64,000 nt of DNA, from positions 55,654,753 through 55,718,752 of the forward strand of contig NC_090281.1 of NCBI RefSeq assembly GCF_037392515.1, read 5' to 3'. Shown piece after piece: positions 51,401-62,700 of the stretch (within the stretch, counting starts at the first letter, position 1; each line of letters opens with the position of its first letter). The notes beneath the pieces were generated by a model. It was not told where the DNA came from. It was given only the letters and a program-made list of their open reading frames with translations, and did no database searches. The position numbers were made by a program, and so were the translations under genes. Origin of the DNA: Haliotis asinina. Its lineage: Eukaryota; Mollusca; Gastropoda; Lepetellida; Haliotidae.

Positions 51401-54400
51401 CGTAGTGCTGTGATCGCTTTTCTGGTTTCAGATCCGAAATTTAAGCATTCAGGGTATGGTATTTGTATTTCAGTTTACAAGTGATGCTTGCTCACTAGGT
51501 TCCATTAAGGCAGAAAACTGTGAACATTGCAAGGATTTCAAAAATAATTTGATTTAGTTAACAGGAATAGTTATAATGTGGCATCTGACTGTCTTTAACT
51601 TGCTATTTACACTGCCTGCATGCCCTACCTGGCTTGCTGAAGGCGATATTGTTGCAATGTACTTTCCGTCCATCGGGCAGCTGCTCATGACAACCTGGCT
51701 GAATGTAAGGTTTCTGCTCCTTATTGTCAGGACAGATATGACACATGCCACACAGCTCAGGTCGATTAGGAACTTCATACATGCTGCAAAACATCCAGTC
51801 ATCAGCAGGTAGACAATACTTAAACCTAAGCTGGTAACTATGGTCTGTATGTGTGTAGTGTGCAATTCCTGGACACTGATGTGATGTTGGGTTACGCATA
51901 TGATCTGGCCATGTGCCCTGTCTGAGTGTGATGGTGTTTTGAGGTGGATGTGCATATGATGTTATCATGTGTCCTATCTGGGTGTGATGGTGTTGTGAGG
52001 TGGGTGACTGTATGGTGTTGTAAGGTTGTTTCATCTGGTAGGTCTTCATGTGATGGTGTCACACATAGTAGCAGTACAAATAATGCATTATGGCTACCTT
52101 GTTAATAAACCATTAATCAGAAGAATTCAATATGAACAATAACATTCATCAAATGGAGAGGCATGTTGCTTGAAGTGACACTATACGCTGTACAGAGCTT
52201 TGTCAGAAACTTTGGCCCACACTGAACTCCTGATACAAGGGTAGATGCTGTTTCCCTACTTACTATTTTGAACAGTGTCCTTCAACGATCTGCAAAATAA
52301 CAGAAACCATGTTGTCAAATAATGTGTTGAAATCAGGAAAAAAAATATCTAAACAGATCAAAGTGTCTCCCTACGTTGCCTGGTTATAATATTTTAATCA
52401 TCTTGCCTCCCTAACATACCTGGCACATAACAATCATCTTGCCTCCTTAAGGCACCTGGTACATAACAATCATCTTGCCTCCCTAAGGTACCAGGTACAT
52501 AACAATCATCTTGCCTCCCTAAGGTACCGGGTATATAACAATCATCTTGCCTCCCTAAGGTACCGTGTATGTAACAATCATCTTGCCTCCCTAAGGTAAC
52601 AGGTATATAAAAATCATCTTGCCTCCCTAAGGTAACTGGTATATAACAATCATCTTGCCTCCCTAAGGTAACTGGTATAAAGCAATCATCTTGCCTCCTT
52701 AAGGTACCTGGTATATAACAATCATCTTGCCTCTTTAAGGTACCTGGTATATAACAATCATCTTGCCTCCTTAAGGTAACTGGTATATAACAATCATCTT
52801 GCCTCCTTAAGGTAACTGGTATATAACAATCATCTTGCCTCCCTAAGGCACTTGGTACATAATAATCATCTTGCCTCCTTAAGGTACCTGGTATATAACA
52901 ATCATCTTGCCCCCTAAGGCACTTGGTACATAATAATCATCTTGCCTCCTTAAGGTAACTGGTATATAACAATCATCTTGCCTCCTTAAGGTAGCTGGTA
53001 TATAACAATCATCTTGCCCCCTAAGGCACTTGGTACATAATAATCATCTTGCCTCCCTAAGGTACCTGGTATATAACAATCATCTTGCCTCCCTAAGGTA
53101 CCTGGTATATAACAATCATCTTGCTTCTTTAAGGTACCTGGTATATAACAATCATCTTGCCTCCCTAAGGTACCTGGTATATAACAATCATCTTGCCTCC
53201 TTAAGGTACCTGGTATATAACAATCATCTTGCCCCCTAAGGCACTTGGTACATAATAATCATCTTGCCTCCCTAAGCCACCTGGTACATAACAATCATCT
53301 TGCCTCCCTAAGGTACCGGGTATATAACAATCATCTTGCCTCCCTAAGGTACTGTGTATGTAACAATCATCTTGTCTCCCTAAGGTAACTGGTATATAAC
53401 AATCATCTTGCCTCTTTAAGGTACCTGGTATATAACAATCATCTTGCCTCCCTAAGGTAACTGGTATATAACAATCATCTTGCCTCCTTAAGGTAACTGG
53501 TATATAACAATCATCTTGCCTCCCTAAGGTACCAGGTACATAACAATCATCTTGCCTCCTTAAGGTACCTGGTATATAACAATCATCTTGCCCCCTAAGG
53601 CACTTGGTACATAATAATCATCTTGCCTCCCTAAGGTAACTGGTATATAACAATCATCTTGCCTCCTTAAGGTAACTGGTATATAACAATCATCTTGCCT
53701 CCCTAAGGCACTTGGTACATAATAATCATCTTGCCTCCTTAAGGTACCTGGTATATAACAATCATCTTGCCCCCTAAGGCACTTGGTACATAATAATCAT
53801 CTTGCCTCCCTAAGGTAACTGGTATATAACAATCATCTTGCCTCCCTAAGGCACTTGGTACATAATAATCATCTTGCCTCCTTAAGGTAACTGGTATATA
53901 ACAATCATCTTCCCTCCTTAAGGTAGCTGGTATATAACAATCATCTTGCCCCCTAAGGCACTTGGTACATAATAATCATCTTGCCTCCCTAAGGTACCTG
54001 GTATATAACAATCATCTTGCCTCCCTAAGGTACCTGGTATATAACAATCATCTTGCTTCTTTAAGGTACCTGGTATATAACAATCATCTTGCCTCCCTAA
54101 GGTAACTGGTATATAACAATCATCTTGCCTCCTTAAGGTACCTGGTATATAACAATCATCTTGCCCCCTAAGGCACTTGGTACATAATAATCATCTTGCC
54201 TCCCTAAGCCACCTGGTACATAACAATCATCTTGCCTCCCTAAGGTACCGGGTATATAACAATCATCTTGCCTCCCTAAGGTACTGTGTATGTAACAATC
54301 ATCTTGTCTCCCTAAGGTAACTGGTATATAACAATCATCTTGCCTCCCTAAGGCACTTGGTACATAATAATCATCTTGTCTCCCTAAGGTAACTGGTATA

Positions 54401-57400
54401 TAACAATCATCTTGCCTCCTTAAGGTAGCTGGTATATAACAATCATCTTGCCCCCTAAGGCACTTGGTACATAATAATCATCTTGCCTCCCTAAGGTACC
54501 TGGTATATAACAATCATCTTGCCTCCCTAAGGTACCTGGTATATAACAATCATCTTGCCTCCCTAAGGTAACTGGTACATAATAATCATCTTGCCTCCCT
54601 AAGCCACCTGGTACATAACAATCATCTTGCCTCCCTAAGGTACCGGGTATATAACAATCATCTTGCCTCCCTAAGGTACTGTGTATGTAACAATCATCTT
54701 GTCTCCCTAAGGTAACTGGTATATAACAATCATCTTGCCTCTTTAAGGTACCTGGTATATAACAATCATCTTGCCTCCCTAAGGTAACTGGTATATAACA
54801 ATCATCTTGCCTCCTTAAGGTAACTGGTATATAACAATCATCTTGCCTCCCTAAGGTACCAGGTACATAACAATCATCTTGCCTCCTTAAGGTACCTGGT
54901 ATATAACAATCATCTTGCCCCCTAAGGCACTTGGTACATAATAATCATCTTGCCTCCCTAAGGTAACTGGTATATAACAATCATCTTGCCTCCTTAAGGT
55001 AACTGGTATATAACAATCATCTTGCCTCCCTAAGGCACTTGGTACATAATAATCATCTTGCCTCCTTAAGGTAGCTGGTATATAACAATCATCTTGCCCC
55101 CTAAGGCACTTGGTACATAATAATCATCTTGCCTCCTTAAGGTAACTGGTATATAACAATCATCTTGCCTCCCTAAGGCACTTGGTACATAATAATCATC
55201 TTGCCTCCTTAAGGTACCTGGTATATAACAATCATCTTGCCCCCTAAGGCACTTGGTACATAATAATCATCTTGCCTCCCTAAGGTAACTGGTATATAAC
55301 AATCATCTTGCCTCTTTAAGGTAACTGGTATATAACAATCATCTTGCCTCCCTAAGGTAACTGGTATATAACAATCATCTTGCCTCCTTAAGGTAACTGG
55401 TATATAACAATCATCTTGCCTCCCTAAGGCACTTGGTACATAATAATCATCTTGCCTCCCTAAGGTACCGGGTATATAACAATTATCTTGCCTCCCTAAG
55501 GCACTTGGTACATAATAATCATCTTGCCTCCTTAAGGTACCTGGTATATAACAATCATCTTGCCTCCTTAAGGTAACTGGTATATAACAATCATCTTGCC
55601 TCTTTAAGGTAACTGGTATATAACAATCATCTTGCCTCTTTAAGGTAACTGGTATATAACAATCATCTTGCCTCCCTAAGGTAACTGGTTTATAACAATC
55701 ATCTTGCCTCCTTAAGGTACCTGGTATATAACAATCATCTTGCCCCCTAAGGCACTTGGTACATAATAATCATCTTGCCTCCCTAAGGTAACTGGTATAT
55801 AACAATCATCTTGCCTCCTTAAGGTACCTGGTATATAACAATCATCTTGCCTCCCTAAGGCACTTGGTACATAATAATCATCTTGCCTCCTTAAGGTACC
55901 TGGTATATAACAATCATCTTGCCCCCTAAGGCACTTGGTACATAATAATCATCTTGCCTCCCTAAGGCACTTGGTATATAACAATCATCTTGCCTCCCTA
56001 AGGTACCTGGTATATAACAATCATCTTGCCCCCTAAGGCACTTGGTATATAACAATCATCTTGCCTCCCTAAGGTACCTGGTATATAACAATCATCTTGC
56101 CCCCTAAGGCACTTGGTATATAACAATCATCTTGCCTCCCTAAGGTACCTGGTATATAACAATCATCTTGCCCCCTAAGGCACTTGGTACATAATAATCA
56201 TCTTGCCTCCCTAAGGTACCTGGTATATAACAATCATCTTGCCTCCCTAAGGTACCTGGTATGTAACAATCATCTTGCCCCCTAAGGCACTTGGTACATA
56301 ATAATCATCTTGCCTCCCTAAGGTACCTGGTATATAATAATCATCTTGCCTCCTTAAGGTACCTGGTATATAACAATCATCTTGCCCCCTAAGATTAAGA
56401 ACTTGTATAACATCTCATAACTGGAACCTTGATGAAGTGTATGATCTAAAAATAACGTGAAGATAGTCCTTGTGCTGATATGATGTGATGATCACAAAGA
56501 TGCCTAGATTTTTTTTCCATTAGTTTCAATCATTATTTATCAAAATAAATTAACTAGTACTGAATCATTGAAAACTGAAAAGACTGCAAGATGGAATTAA
56601 CAAACACATCACTGTTAGAATGTATGTAAACATTATTTATAAATTTATTAGTGACATTTCTGTGATAAGCATTTTGTCGTTTGTAAGACAGATAACTACT
56701 TTTCCAAAACTTAACAGCAGCAGGATAATAATGCCAGAAAACTCTGCCATCTGGAACCACGTCCACTTCATCGTCCCACGAATACCCGTGGACCGTCATG
56801 TAGCCTGGAAGTAAAGAGGAGGAGTGAGTGAGTTCAGTTGTATGCTGCTTCTAGCAATATTCTCCACAGTGAGAGACACCAGAAATGGGCTTCACACATT
56901 GTACCCCTGTGGGTAATCCAACCCGTGTCTTCGGCATGTAGCCTGGAAGTAAAGAGGAGAAGTGAGTGAGTTCAGTTGTATGCCGCTTCTAGCAATATTC
57001 ACCACAGTGGGAGACACCAGAAATGGGCCTCAAACATTGTACCCAGGTGGGTAATCCAACCCGTGTCTTCGGCATGACAAGCGAACACTTTAACCACCAG
57101 GCTACCCCACCGCTCACCAAGAAGAGGAACTCATGAGTGGGCATTATATCTAACACCACAAGTGGATGATCTGGGGCAAAATCAGTCTCTAGTGCCCCAT
57201 GTTTACCGACATGAGGTAAGACATATTGGGAGGTTCAAGTGTGTAAGTCAGAGATTGAGGGCAGTGTGGTAGCCAAGTGCTTAAAGCACTTGCTTGCTAT
57301 TCTCGCCAGAGGCCTGGGTTCAAGTCCCCACATGGGTACAATGTGTGAAGCCCATTTCTGGTTGCCACAATTGTGATATTGCTGGTATACTGCTAATATC

Positions 57401-60400
57401 AGCATAAAGAACAAACTCACTCCTCAGTCAGACTGAATTACAACCTGAATTTCTCCAGCAGAATATATAATTAAACCCATGTTTGTTGACAAGGTGAATC
57501 AAGTCATAACAGTGTTACAGTGAGTCTTCTACCCATTGCTGGCAGCAAATCACAAAATCCTGGGGCAGAATGTATCCCTAATAAGCCATGTGTGCTGTCA
57601 GACAGGATGGACTATGGTGTATAAACTGGTCCCACAGAGGTATCAAGGGGCTGTATGTCATCGTGACCTTATTTATCTTCAGACCCAGTGACATATTTGT
57701 TGAATAAGTCAAAATACATTCACACTCAGACTATCATGTCAAAAAGCACCTACTACCTCACAAACAACATCAACAGTTTTATGATTGCTAAATATTCTAC
57801 ATCACAGTCTCAGAAAACATTCACACATTTCTTTGAGAGGCAGTTAGCTCCTCTGAACGGCATTAAGAAGCTGGTATGATGCAGATGAACAGATATTTTA
57901 AGGACAGACAACATCTTCATGTCACATCCATTGCAATAAAGAAGTTGTCTGTCCATAAAATAATTGTTCCTCTTCAACATTTATACATATTTATAAAAGC
58001 CTTCAGCTACTCCTAAACAGCAACATACACGCAAAACCTGTCAACTACTCACCATATTCATATAAAGGTAATAGACAAAATGTTCATAACACTGTTGACT
58101 AGAAAACATCTACAATATTTCCTGACCCAATTCTTGCATTCAACAAATTCACTACCTGAACAAACATGTCTCTTCATCGATGCAAATACATACTTTCACT
58201 GGTGAGCTCTACCTACCTGTAGATGAGACTTTGCATATATCTAATCATATATACTTTCCTTGAAAGAATCTATGTATAACAGGAAAGTACATACTGCAAA
58301 ATTGAAAAGACACGTTTAACTAGGCCAACTTATTGCGTATTTAATCTTGACATCAAAACAACAATTGTTCAGGCATTGGAGTATCCCATGATGCTAAATA
58401 TAGAATCTTCTCATATGCGTAATACAAGAGAAATTCAACAACTTCCGCTTTCCAGTCAGCAGCCCATCATACAAAACAACAACAAAATTGTTTATAAACA
58501 TACTCATTTGTGTGTCAGGAGTGCATTGATAGGGCAAATTGGGAAAAATGTTAACTTTGTCAGTATTTAAGGTGTATGTTTTGATTTTAAATTTCTTTGA
58601 TATTTTAACATTGCATAATTATAGCTCAGGCCTCTTTCTCTATGTAAGTGTTGAAGTTATTGAAATACATGTAATCTTGGTCCAGCCACAATAATATTGT
58701 ATTCTGTATTCTATTACTTGATATTAATAGGGAATATTTTCTGACATTGTTGTAGACATGTCTTGATAACTCTTAGGTCAGACTGTCCTCTAGACCAATG
58801 TATAACCTGAAAAATGACAACTTTGGTAGAATAGAATTACTCCGTTTTAAACGAAAAGGAGCTCCAGTGAGATGGGACATTAAAACCGAAACCAAGCAAA
58901 ATCTAGACTTGCTTATTTCGAGGTTTGCAGAGAGCATTGACTGATATCAAGTCACTGAAATCAACATTTGTAACAGAAAAAAACAGTGGTAATCTAGACT
59001 TTGTCTTGCCACATATTCAAAACCTGAGTGGGCTTTCTCAGATATATTTGTTTCAAGGTCTGTATGACAGACTAAAGAAAGAGAAAACATGGTTCAAGAT
59101 TTCAGGCAGGCAAACTAAATCTGACAAATCTAGACTTACTTCATTTAGAAGTTTTAAAGAGAAGTCTCAACAGAAATGTCATGGTCAGAGGTACAGATGA
59201 GCTGCGTATTCGTGTAAATTACCCAAATATTTACGTGAAACCTCAATTCATATTTAGTCTATTGCATACAAGTTACTTGAATTTTAGCAAATGCTCAGAG
59301 GTATATTGAGAGGCTCTATTTCAGGTAGTCTTTTATGTTGCATGTGATCTTTAAGGAAACCAGTACACAGTATTGTCTTTCAGTAAGTAAACACACATTT
59401 CCGTCCACAATGCAGGCTTTCAAGACTAGCAAAATTTAATCATATACTGTCATCCAGATGGTTCGTATTGTATTTAACATATTTAGATCTATTACATTTT
59501 TATTAGTCTATTCCCTAAAAATGACAAAGGTGGTATAGTATTGCTATTATTTTCTTATAAACTTAAATCAGTTTTGAAAATCTGTTATGTAAAAAATTCA
59601 ACAAGATATATGATTTTTCTTTTATCATATTAGGTCTTGTTTCTGAGTTGCAAAAGCTATTGGCGTTTACAAAACATCTCACAGCAGAAATAATCAGTGC
59701 TTTCATTTCCAACCTAAATACTACATAGGACTGGTTGCCATTTACATGTCATATGCATGTAGAGCAAACACAGAGTAATCAGAATTTTCTTCTATGAACA
59801 AAATATATGCAGACAATATACGAAGGGAGATAACTCGTTTTTCATTATATGCGTATTACGTTTTTCAGGTACCGTTAAACACGTAATGCTCAAACATATA
59901 AAGCCAAACATATAAATTTTCAGTCCAGTCCTTTAATGAAAACCCTAAAATTACTCTACATGAAAAAAACGATCGTGTTTGGGTACAAGCATCCGTACAA
60001 TCTTAGGAGAATTAGGTACTGAAAGGTCCAGCATAGTGAATCATGAATGTAGCAATTGTATGCTTGTGTGAACGCGCTACAGACCGCCAGTGTGAAAGAG
60101 AAGCGCGCCTTTCCAGCAGCTTCGGCAAAACGTTTCTCAGAAAACTATACAGTACCTGAATGAATGCTTTCTGATGCCTGCCACGGTCTTGTATAATTGA
60201 TATAGACATCCACACATAAACCATCGTCAACAAACACTCACGACAAACTCCTCACTCCACTCTAGGTTACATAATGATGATAAAGAGGACTCGGTTTGTT
60301 CATGTATGGAGTATAACTATTACGTATCGTCTGTACTTACAGGTAATTCCCCAAATATTCCCAACTGTTTCTGATTTACTCAACGCTTCACACAAGCTGA

Positions 60401-60407
60401 TCCCCAT
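42446..60407 (-). CDS. Death-domain transmembrane receptor with TNFR-like cysteine module and CCP/sushi domain
   Basis: Proposed exons: 60341-60407 (uncertain), 56716-56804 (fairly uncertain), 52264-52289, 51629-51783, 49808-49981, 48945-49016, 48390-48482, 47285-47383, 45394-45636, 44407-44560 and 42446-42605. All phases agree and sum to 443 codons plus stop. The ectodomain has a TNFR-type cysteine cluster (ELCGMCHICPDNK to RKVHCNN, about 58-104) and one CCP/sushi domain (about 114-170, with CSLRCPRGYKPT and CLADPHIHWSQLFPFC). The transmembrane helix is about 185-210 (VLSAVAMFFM, then LFLLGPWCILICLI), built from two exons. A ~130-residue unrecognised cytoplasmic region follows, then a death domain (about 350-430, with VISWRDIAMSPLLNYDLQQI and VLTLLHQKGTTIASLTEFLK). 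By analogy it would recruit death-domain adaptors. No signal peptide is visible in exon 1, so the true 5' end may differ. I could not name an ortholog. Confidence 0.75.
42900..43155 (-). repeat. Family A repeat, reverse orientation
   Basis: 'ggggtagaataggccttcat', 'ctaatgggatcaggtggtca' and a 'gctgagtgcgacataaaaat' end. It lies in the last intron of the death-domain receptor. Confidence 0.85.
44245..44325 (-). repeat. Family A repeat fragment
   Basis: 'caatcactagattgtccggt' and 'cctgaaatattgttcagtat' correspond to the reversed family core. Confidence 0.5.
44890..45000 (-). repeat. Family A repeat fragment
   Basis: 'gcgtcgattgatgctcatta' and 'gactatttacagaccaacag' match the reversed family core, truncated at both ends. 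Confidence 0.55.
45925..46170 (+). repeat. Possible LINE 3' fragment with AT-rich tail
   Basis: One plus frame reads FNKIPATLRNDLQSTLTNFN, similar in rhythm to the C-terminal end of LINE reverse-transcriptase proteins (W/FNxLPxxLRxxxSLxxFK). It is followed by 'gaagcactatattaattttg' and a tattattg-type tail. The fragment is short and decayed, so the family cannot be named. Confidence 0.35.
47125..47268 (-). repeat. Family A repeat, diverged, beside exon 47285-47383
   Basis: 'gacgtggttgacatatgtca', 'ccaaacttgaatttcttcag' and 'tttagaatgtggtgttaaaa' match the reversed family. The repeat stops about 17 bp from a coding exon's donor. Confidence 0.55.
49100..49615 (+). repeat. Diverged copies of the 35.9 kb interspersed repeat
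   Basis: Two tandem units share 'tgttgccatggaaatgcaaa', 'gttctgctccggaaaa' and a 'ggactcatggacagagcata' end, with a terminal gtgggggataatgat. The layout equals that at 35.86-36.75 kb. Confidence 0.6.
49705..49770 (-). repeat. Partial duplicate of the CCP exon's 3' border
   Basis: The block around 'ttatactcactctgacagaa' to 'gacaggtaatgttggtatct' closely copies the exon end and donor at 49790-49870 ('ttacactcactctgacagaa' ... 'gacaggtaatgttatgtgac') with an internal deletion. It is a fossil of a local tandem duplication. Confidence 0.65.
50805..51010 (+). repeat. Family A repeat
   Basis: 'gcactcagcaatattccagc', 'caccaagtcagcgagcccaa' and 'atcccattagtcacctcttg' in order. It is intronic in the death-domain receptor. 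Confidence 0.8.
51336..51430. repeat. Palindromic MITE, degenerate
   Basis: 'gaccttagcactaagtctgc' and 'gttaccgtagtgctgtgatc' resemble the arms of the MITEs at 26.9 and 32.7 kb. The right edge (gatcgcttttctggtttcag) copies the 32.7 kb element's gatcgctttcag. Confidence 0.5.
52425..56395 (+). repeat. Minisatellite, 36 bp unit, about 110 copies, with higher-order structure
   Basis: The unit is about ggtacctggtatataacaat plus catcttgcctccctaa. Variants are mixed through the array: a 'gcacttggtacataataatc' type, usually beside a one-base-shorter 35 bp unit with ccccctaag, plus a 'ggtaactgg' type and a rare 'gtactgtgtatgtaac' type. The rare variant sits near 53350, 54281 and 54676. The order of variants after 53350 is repeated after 54676, pointing to duplication of a block of about 1.33 kb. 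The array lies in an intron of the death-domain receptor, between exons at 52264-52289 and 56716-56804. Confidence 0.97.
56824..57115 (-). repeat. Two tandem SINE (family B) copies with duplicated splice-acceptor sequence
   Basis: Both copies contain 'gagttcagttgtatgc', 'agacaccagaaatgggc' and 'gggtaatccaacccgtgtct'. Only the second keeps the full tRNA-like head ('ttaaccaccaggctacccca'). A 138 bp period links them: the sequence catgtagcctggaagtaaag at 56797 recurs at 56935, so the duplicated unit includes the acceptor and first bases of the proposed receptor exon 2. Confidence 0.85.
57255..57425 (+). repeat. tRNA-derived SINE (family B), sense orientation
   Basis: Sense head: tggtagccaagtgcttaaag (A-box), gcctgggttcaagtccccac (B-box), then 'tacaatgtgtgaagcccatt' and a tail ending 'aacaaactcactcctc'. 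Confidence 0.9.
57430..60340. other. Intronic or intergenic stretch without recognised features
   Basis: AT-rich DNA with several short open frames that lack domain or splice support. If the first receptor exon at 60341-60407 is right, this is its first intron. Confidence 0.4.
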
Positions 60408-60779
60408 GAACTTTCAGTATCGGTTTGAATGGCTCGGGTGATGTTGGGAGTCGCCGCTTTAAACTAAACAACTTGTGACTATATATTTTGTTTACCTAAC
60501 GGCGTATGACGTACCGACGCTAAACCAATATTCTGTGATTTCGATTATTTTAAGTAAAGAGAGACAAAATGCTTACCCATACGTCCACACAAGGCACAAT
60601 GTTGCATATTTGATTATGGTCTTTAGTGGGGGGAGTGGGGGTGGGTATTTTGATTTATGTTTACCTCAAAAGATATTCTGGCTCGGCTATTAATTTGATC
60701 GACCTAAATCAAACCTACAAACCTAAGAACCAATCCTGTGTATCGCCCGAAACGGCGCATCCTGATCCCGACCGAGAAA

Positions 60780-60885
60780 AACTGGCTTCACATAATGTAA
60801 GCCTACCCATGTGTAGAATCGAACCATGATTTTTGGCGTGACAAACAATCGCTTTAACTACTGGGCTACCCGTCGCGCCGTACAT
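60780..60885 (-). repeat. tRNA-derived SINE (family B)
   Basis: Antisense order: 'acccatgtgtagaatcgaac' (anti-B-box), 'gacaaacaatcgctttaact' and 'actgggctacccgtcgcg' (anti-A-box). Confidence 0.8.
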
Positions 60886-61114
60886 TAACAGTATGACCGA
60901 TGGGCAAGGGTTTTATGGGTCTTGTTCCTTCTTTTTACGATACTTGTCCACAAATTTAAAGGTACACTTCTGATGTATCAAGGTAACTTAGGAGTACGAT
61001 GGATAATCAAACGGTGTCGTCAAGTTTGGCATAGCACAAATTTATTTAGATGTCCGAAATTAGTTTCACTGACATTAGCAATAAATGAACATTCTCTTTC
61101 ATTTCCTCACTGAC

Positions 61115-61262
61115 CTGGACGGGAACAGCTTCATGGATAAAGCGTCTCCTCGTCACAAGGAAGACCTGGGATCAATTCCCTACAATGGTAAAATCTGTGA
61201 ATCCCATTTCTGGTGTTGCTGGAATATTGCTGAAAGCGGCGTAAAACTAAAACTCACACTTG
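61115..61262 (+). repeat. tRNA-derived SINE (family B), sense, diverged
   Basis: 'cttcatggataaagcgtctc', 'gacctgggatcaattcccta' and 'ctgtgaatcccatttctggt' follow the family order, ending 'gcggcgtaaaactaaaactc'. Confidence 0.75.
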
Positions 61263-61329
61263 GCATGAGCCATTTACAAGACTCAGTCATCCACTACAGT
61301 CGTGAAGTCTCACGCGGAGTGTGCCCCAA

Positions 61330-61830
61330 AGTGGACTGATGAAATGCAATCTAACTCGAAAACTAATAAACATAAAATACTCAATGAAACGCTGATCATA
61401 ATCAAATTATCATACCAACTCTGTGAGGTTTTTGCAGAATTTTTGTCCTCATGATGAAAAAGTTGTTTCACAAACTGACATTAAAATAATGACACAGTTT
61501 ACTACGAGGGAGGGAGTGCAGAGAAAGACACAGTCAGGTATTCGTGAAGCACGTGAAGCACGTGCACACGTGCCGAGAAAATTATTCATTCATTAACTTG
61601 CGCTGTGTTGTGCTGTCTCCATGCTTTCTCGCACACCTGGCTGCCCCGTTCTCGGCATTCCTTCCTCGTAACAACTAGTGAATTGCAAAAAATATTCTGC
61701 AAAAATCCCACAGAGTTGGTATGATGTTCCGATTATGATCAGCGTTTCACTGAGTATGTAATGTAATTTGTTATCGAGCTAGACTGCAATTCATTGGTCC
61801 GCTTTTGAGCCAAACGGCTTACTGTGCGTG
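61330..61830. repeat. Foldback/MITE element with ~110 bp inverted terminal arms
   Basis: The left arm (about 61330-61440) includes 'gaaacgctgatcataatcaa' and 'cataccaactctgtgaggtt'. The right arm (about 61690-61830) is its inverted copy ('cccacagagttggtatgatg', 'gattatgatcagcgtttcac'). No open frame of note lies between. A solo arm lies at 18862-18975. Confidence 0.75.
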
Positions 61831-61929
61831 AAGTCCCCGAGCCTGGTGTTGATACCATGTGATAACAGTGATAGCCTATGACATCCCATGGTTCCAAAAG
61901 AGCTTGGCGCAGTTGCTGTCGTAGATATA

Positions 61930-62700
61930 AACGTATATAGAGGATATTGTATTCGTGCCCATGTCATACTATGTTTACCACACAAGTTGCCTAAATGTTC
62001 GTATTTCCCGAGCCAGTGCGACGGATATTCAGATATTTCAACACGAGTGTCCTGAACAAAGTATGATACAGGCTCGAATATATTGTTCTGTTTATTACCG
62101 AAGTCGTCAAATTGAAGAACATTTTTTTAAAAAATTACTTTCAATCACAGGCTGGATAACCGCAGTCTCCGCACATGGATCGCAACGTCAGAGAAGAAAC
62201 GTGACGTCATAGCATTGTTCATGACGTCACGTCACCATGGCATTGTGATAGTTTGTCCTAGGGCATCGTATGAAAAATATGAACCTCGATTTGTTCGTCC
62301 TCTTCGGTAATAAATAGAGGATGTTATATTCGTGTCCATGTCATACTATGTTGACGACAGGAGTGTCTAAATTTTGGTATTTCCCGAGTGAGAACGAGGG
62401 ATTGACCGATATATAGACACGAGTGTGGTAAACATGGTAGGTTATGGGCACCAATATAATATTCTGTTTATTACCGAAGTTAATAAACTGAGGAAAATAA
62501 ACGCAAATCTACTTTCAAACATGGGCTGACCACCCAACGTCACAGAACGCGTCACAGAACGCGTCACAGACCTGTGACGTCATGGCATTGTTCATGACAT
62601 CATGGCATTGTTCATGACGTCACGTCGCCATGACAAAGTAACATTTTGCACTAGGACCCCCTATGAGAAATATGAAACCCGATATGTTCGCCCTCGTAGG
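61930..62700 (+). repeat. Tandem duplication (~380 bp unit) rich in TGACGTCA palindromes
   Basis: Unit 1 begins near 61938 (gaggatattgtattcgtgcc) and unit 2 near 62319 (gaggatgttatattcgtgtc). Both continue through 'catgtcatactatgtt', 'tatttcccgag', 'ttctgtttattaccgaag' and a block of tgacgtca with 'gcattgttcatgac'. The second unit has this block partly triplicated. Weak continuation near 62690 ('ccctcgtaggaaataaattt') suggests a third, truncated unit. Confidence 0.8.

Noticed and set aside
53030-53239. Peptide with repeated YNNHLASLRYLV
   Set aside because: Produced by the 36 bp minisatellite. Interrupted by 35 bp units and intronic.
57255-57330. tRNA-like sequence as a functional tRNA gene
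   Set aside because: A- and B-box-like blocks are present, but no full cloverleaf could be drawn, and the sequence is part of a dispersed SINE family.
60012-60233. Minus-strand frame (MLTMVYVWMSISIIQ…) as the receptor's signal-peptide exon
   Set aside because: The hydrophobic stretch is short, no phase-matching donor was found, and the 60341-60407 exon fits phase better, though that one also lacks a clear signal peptide.
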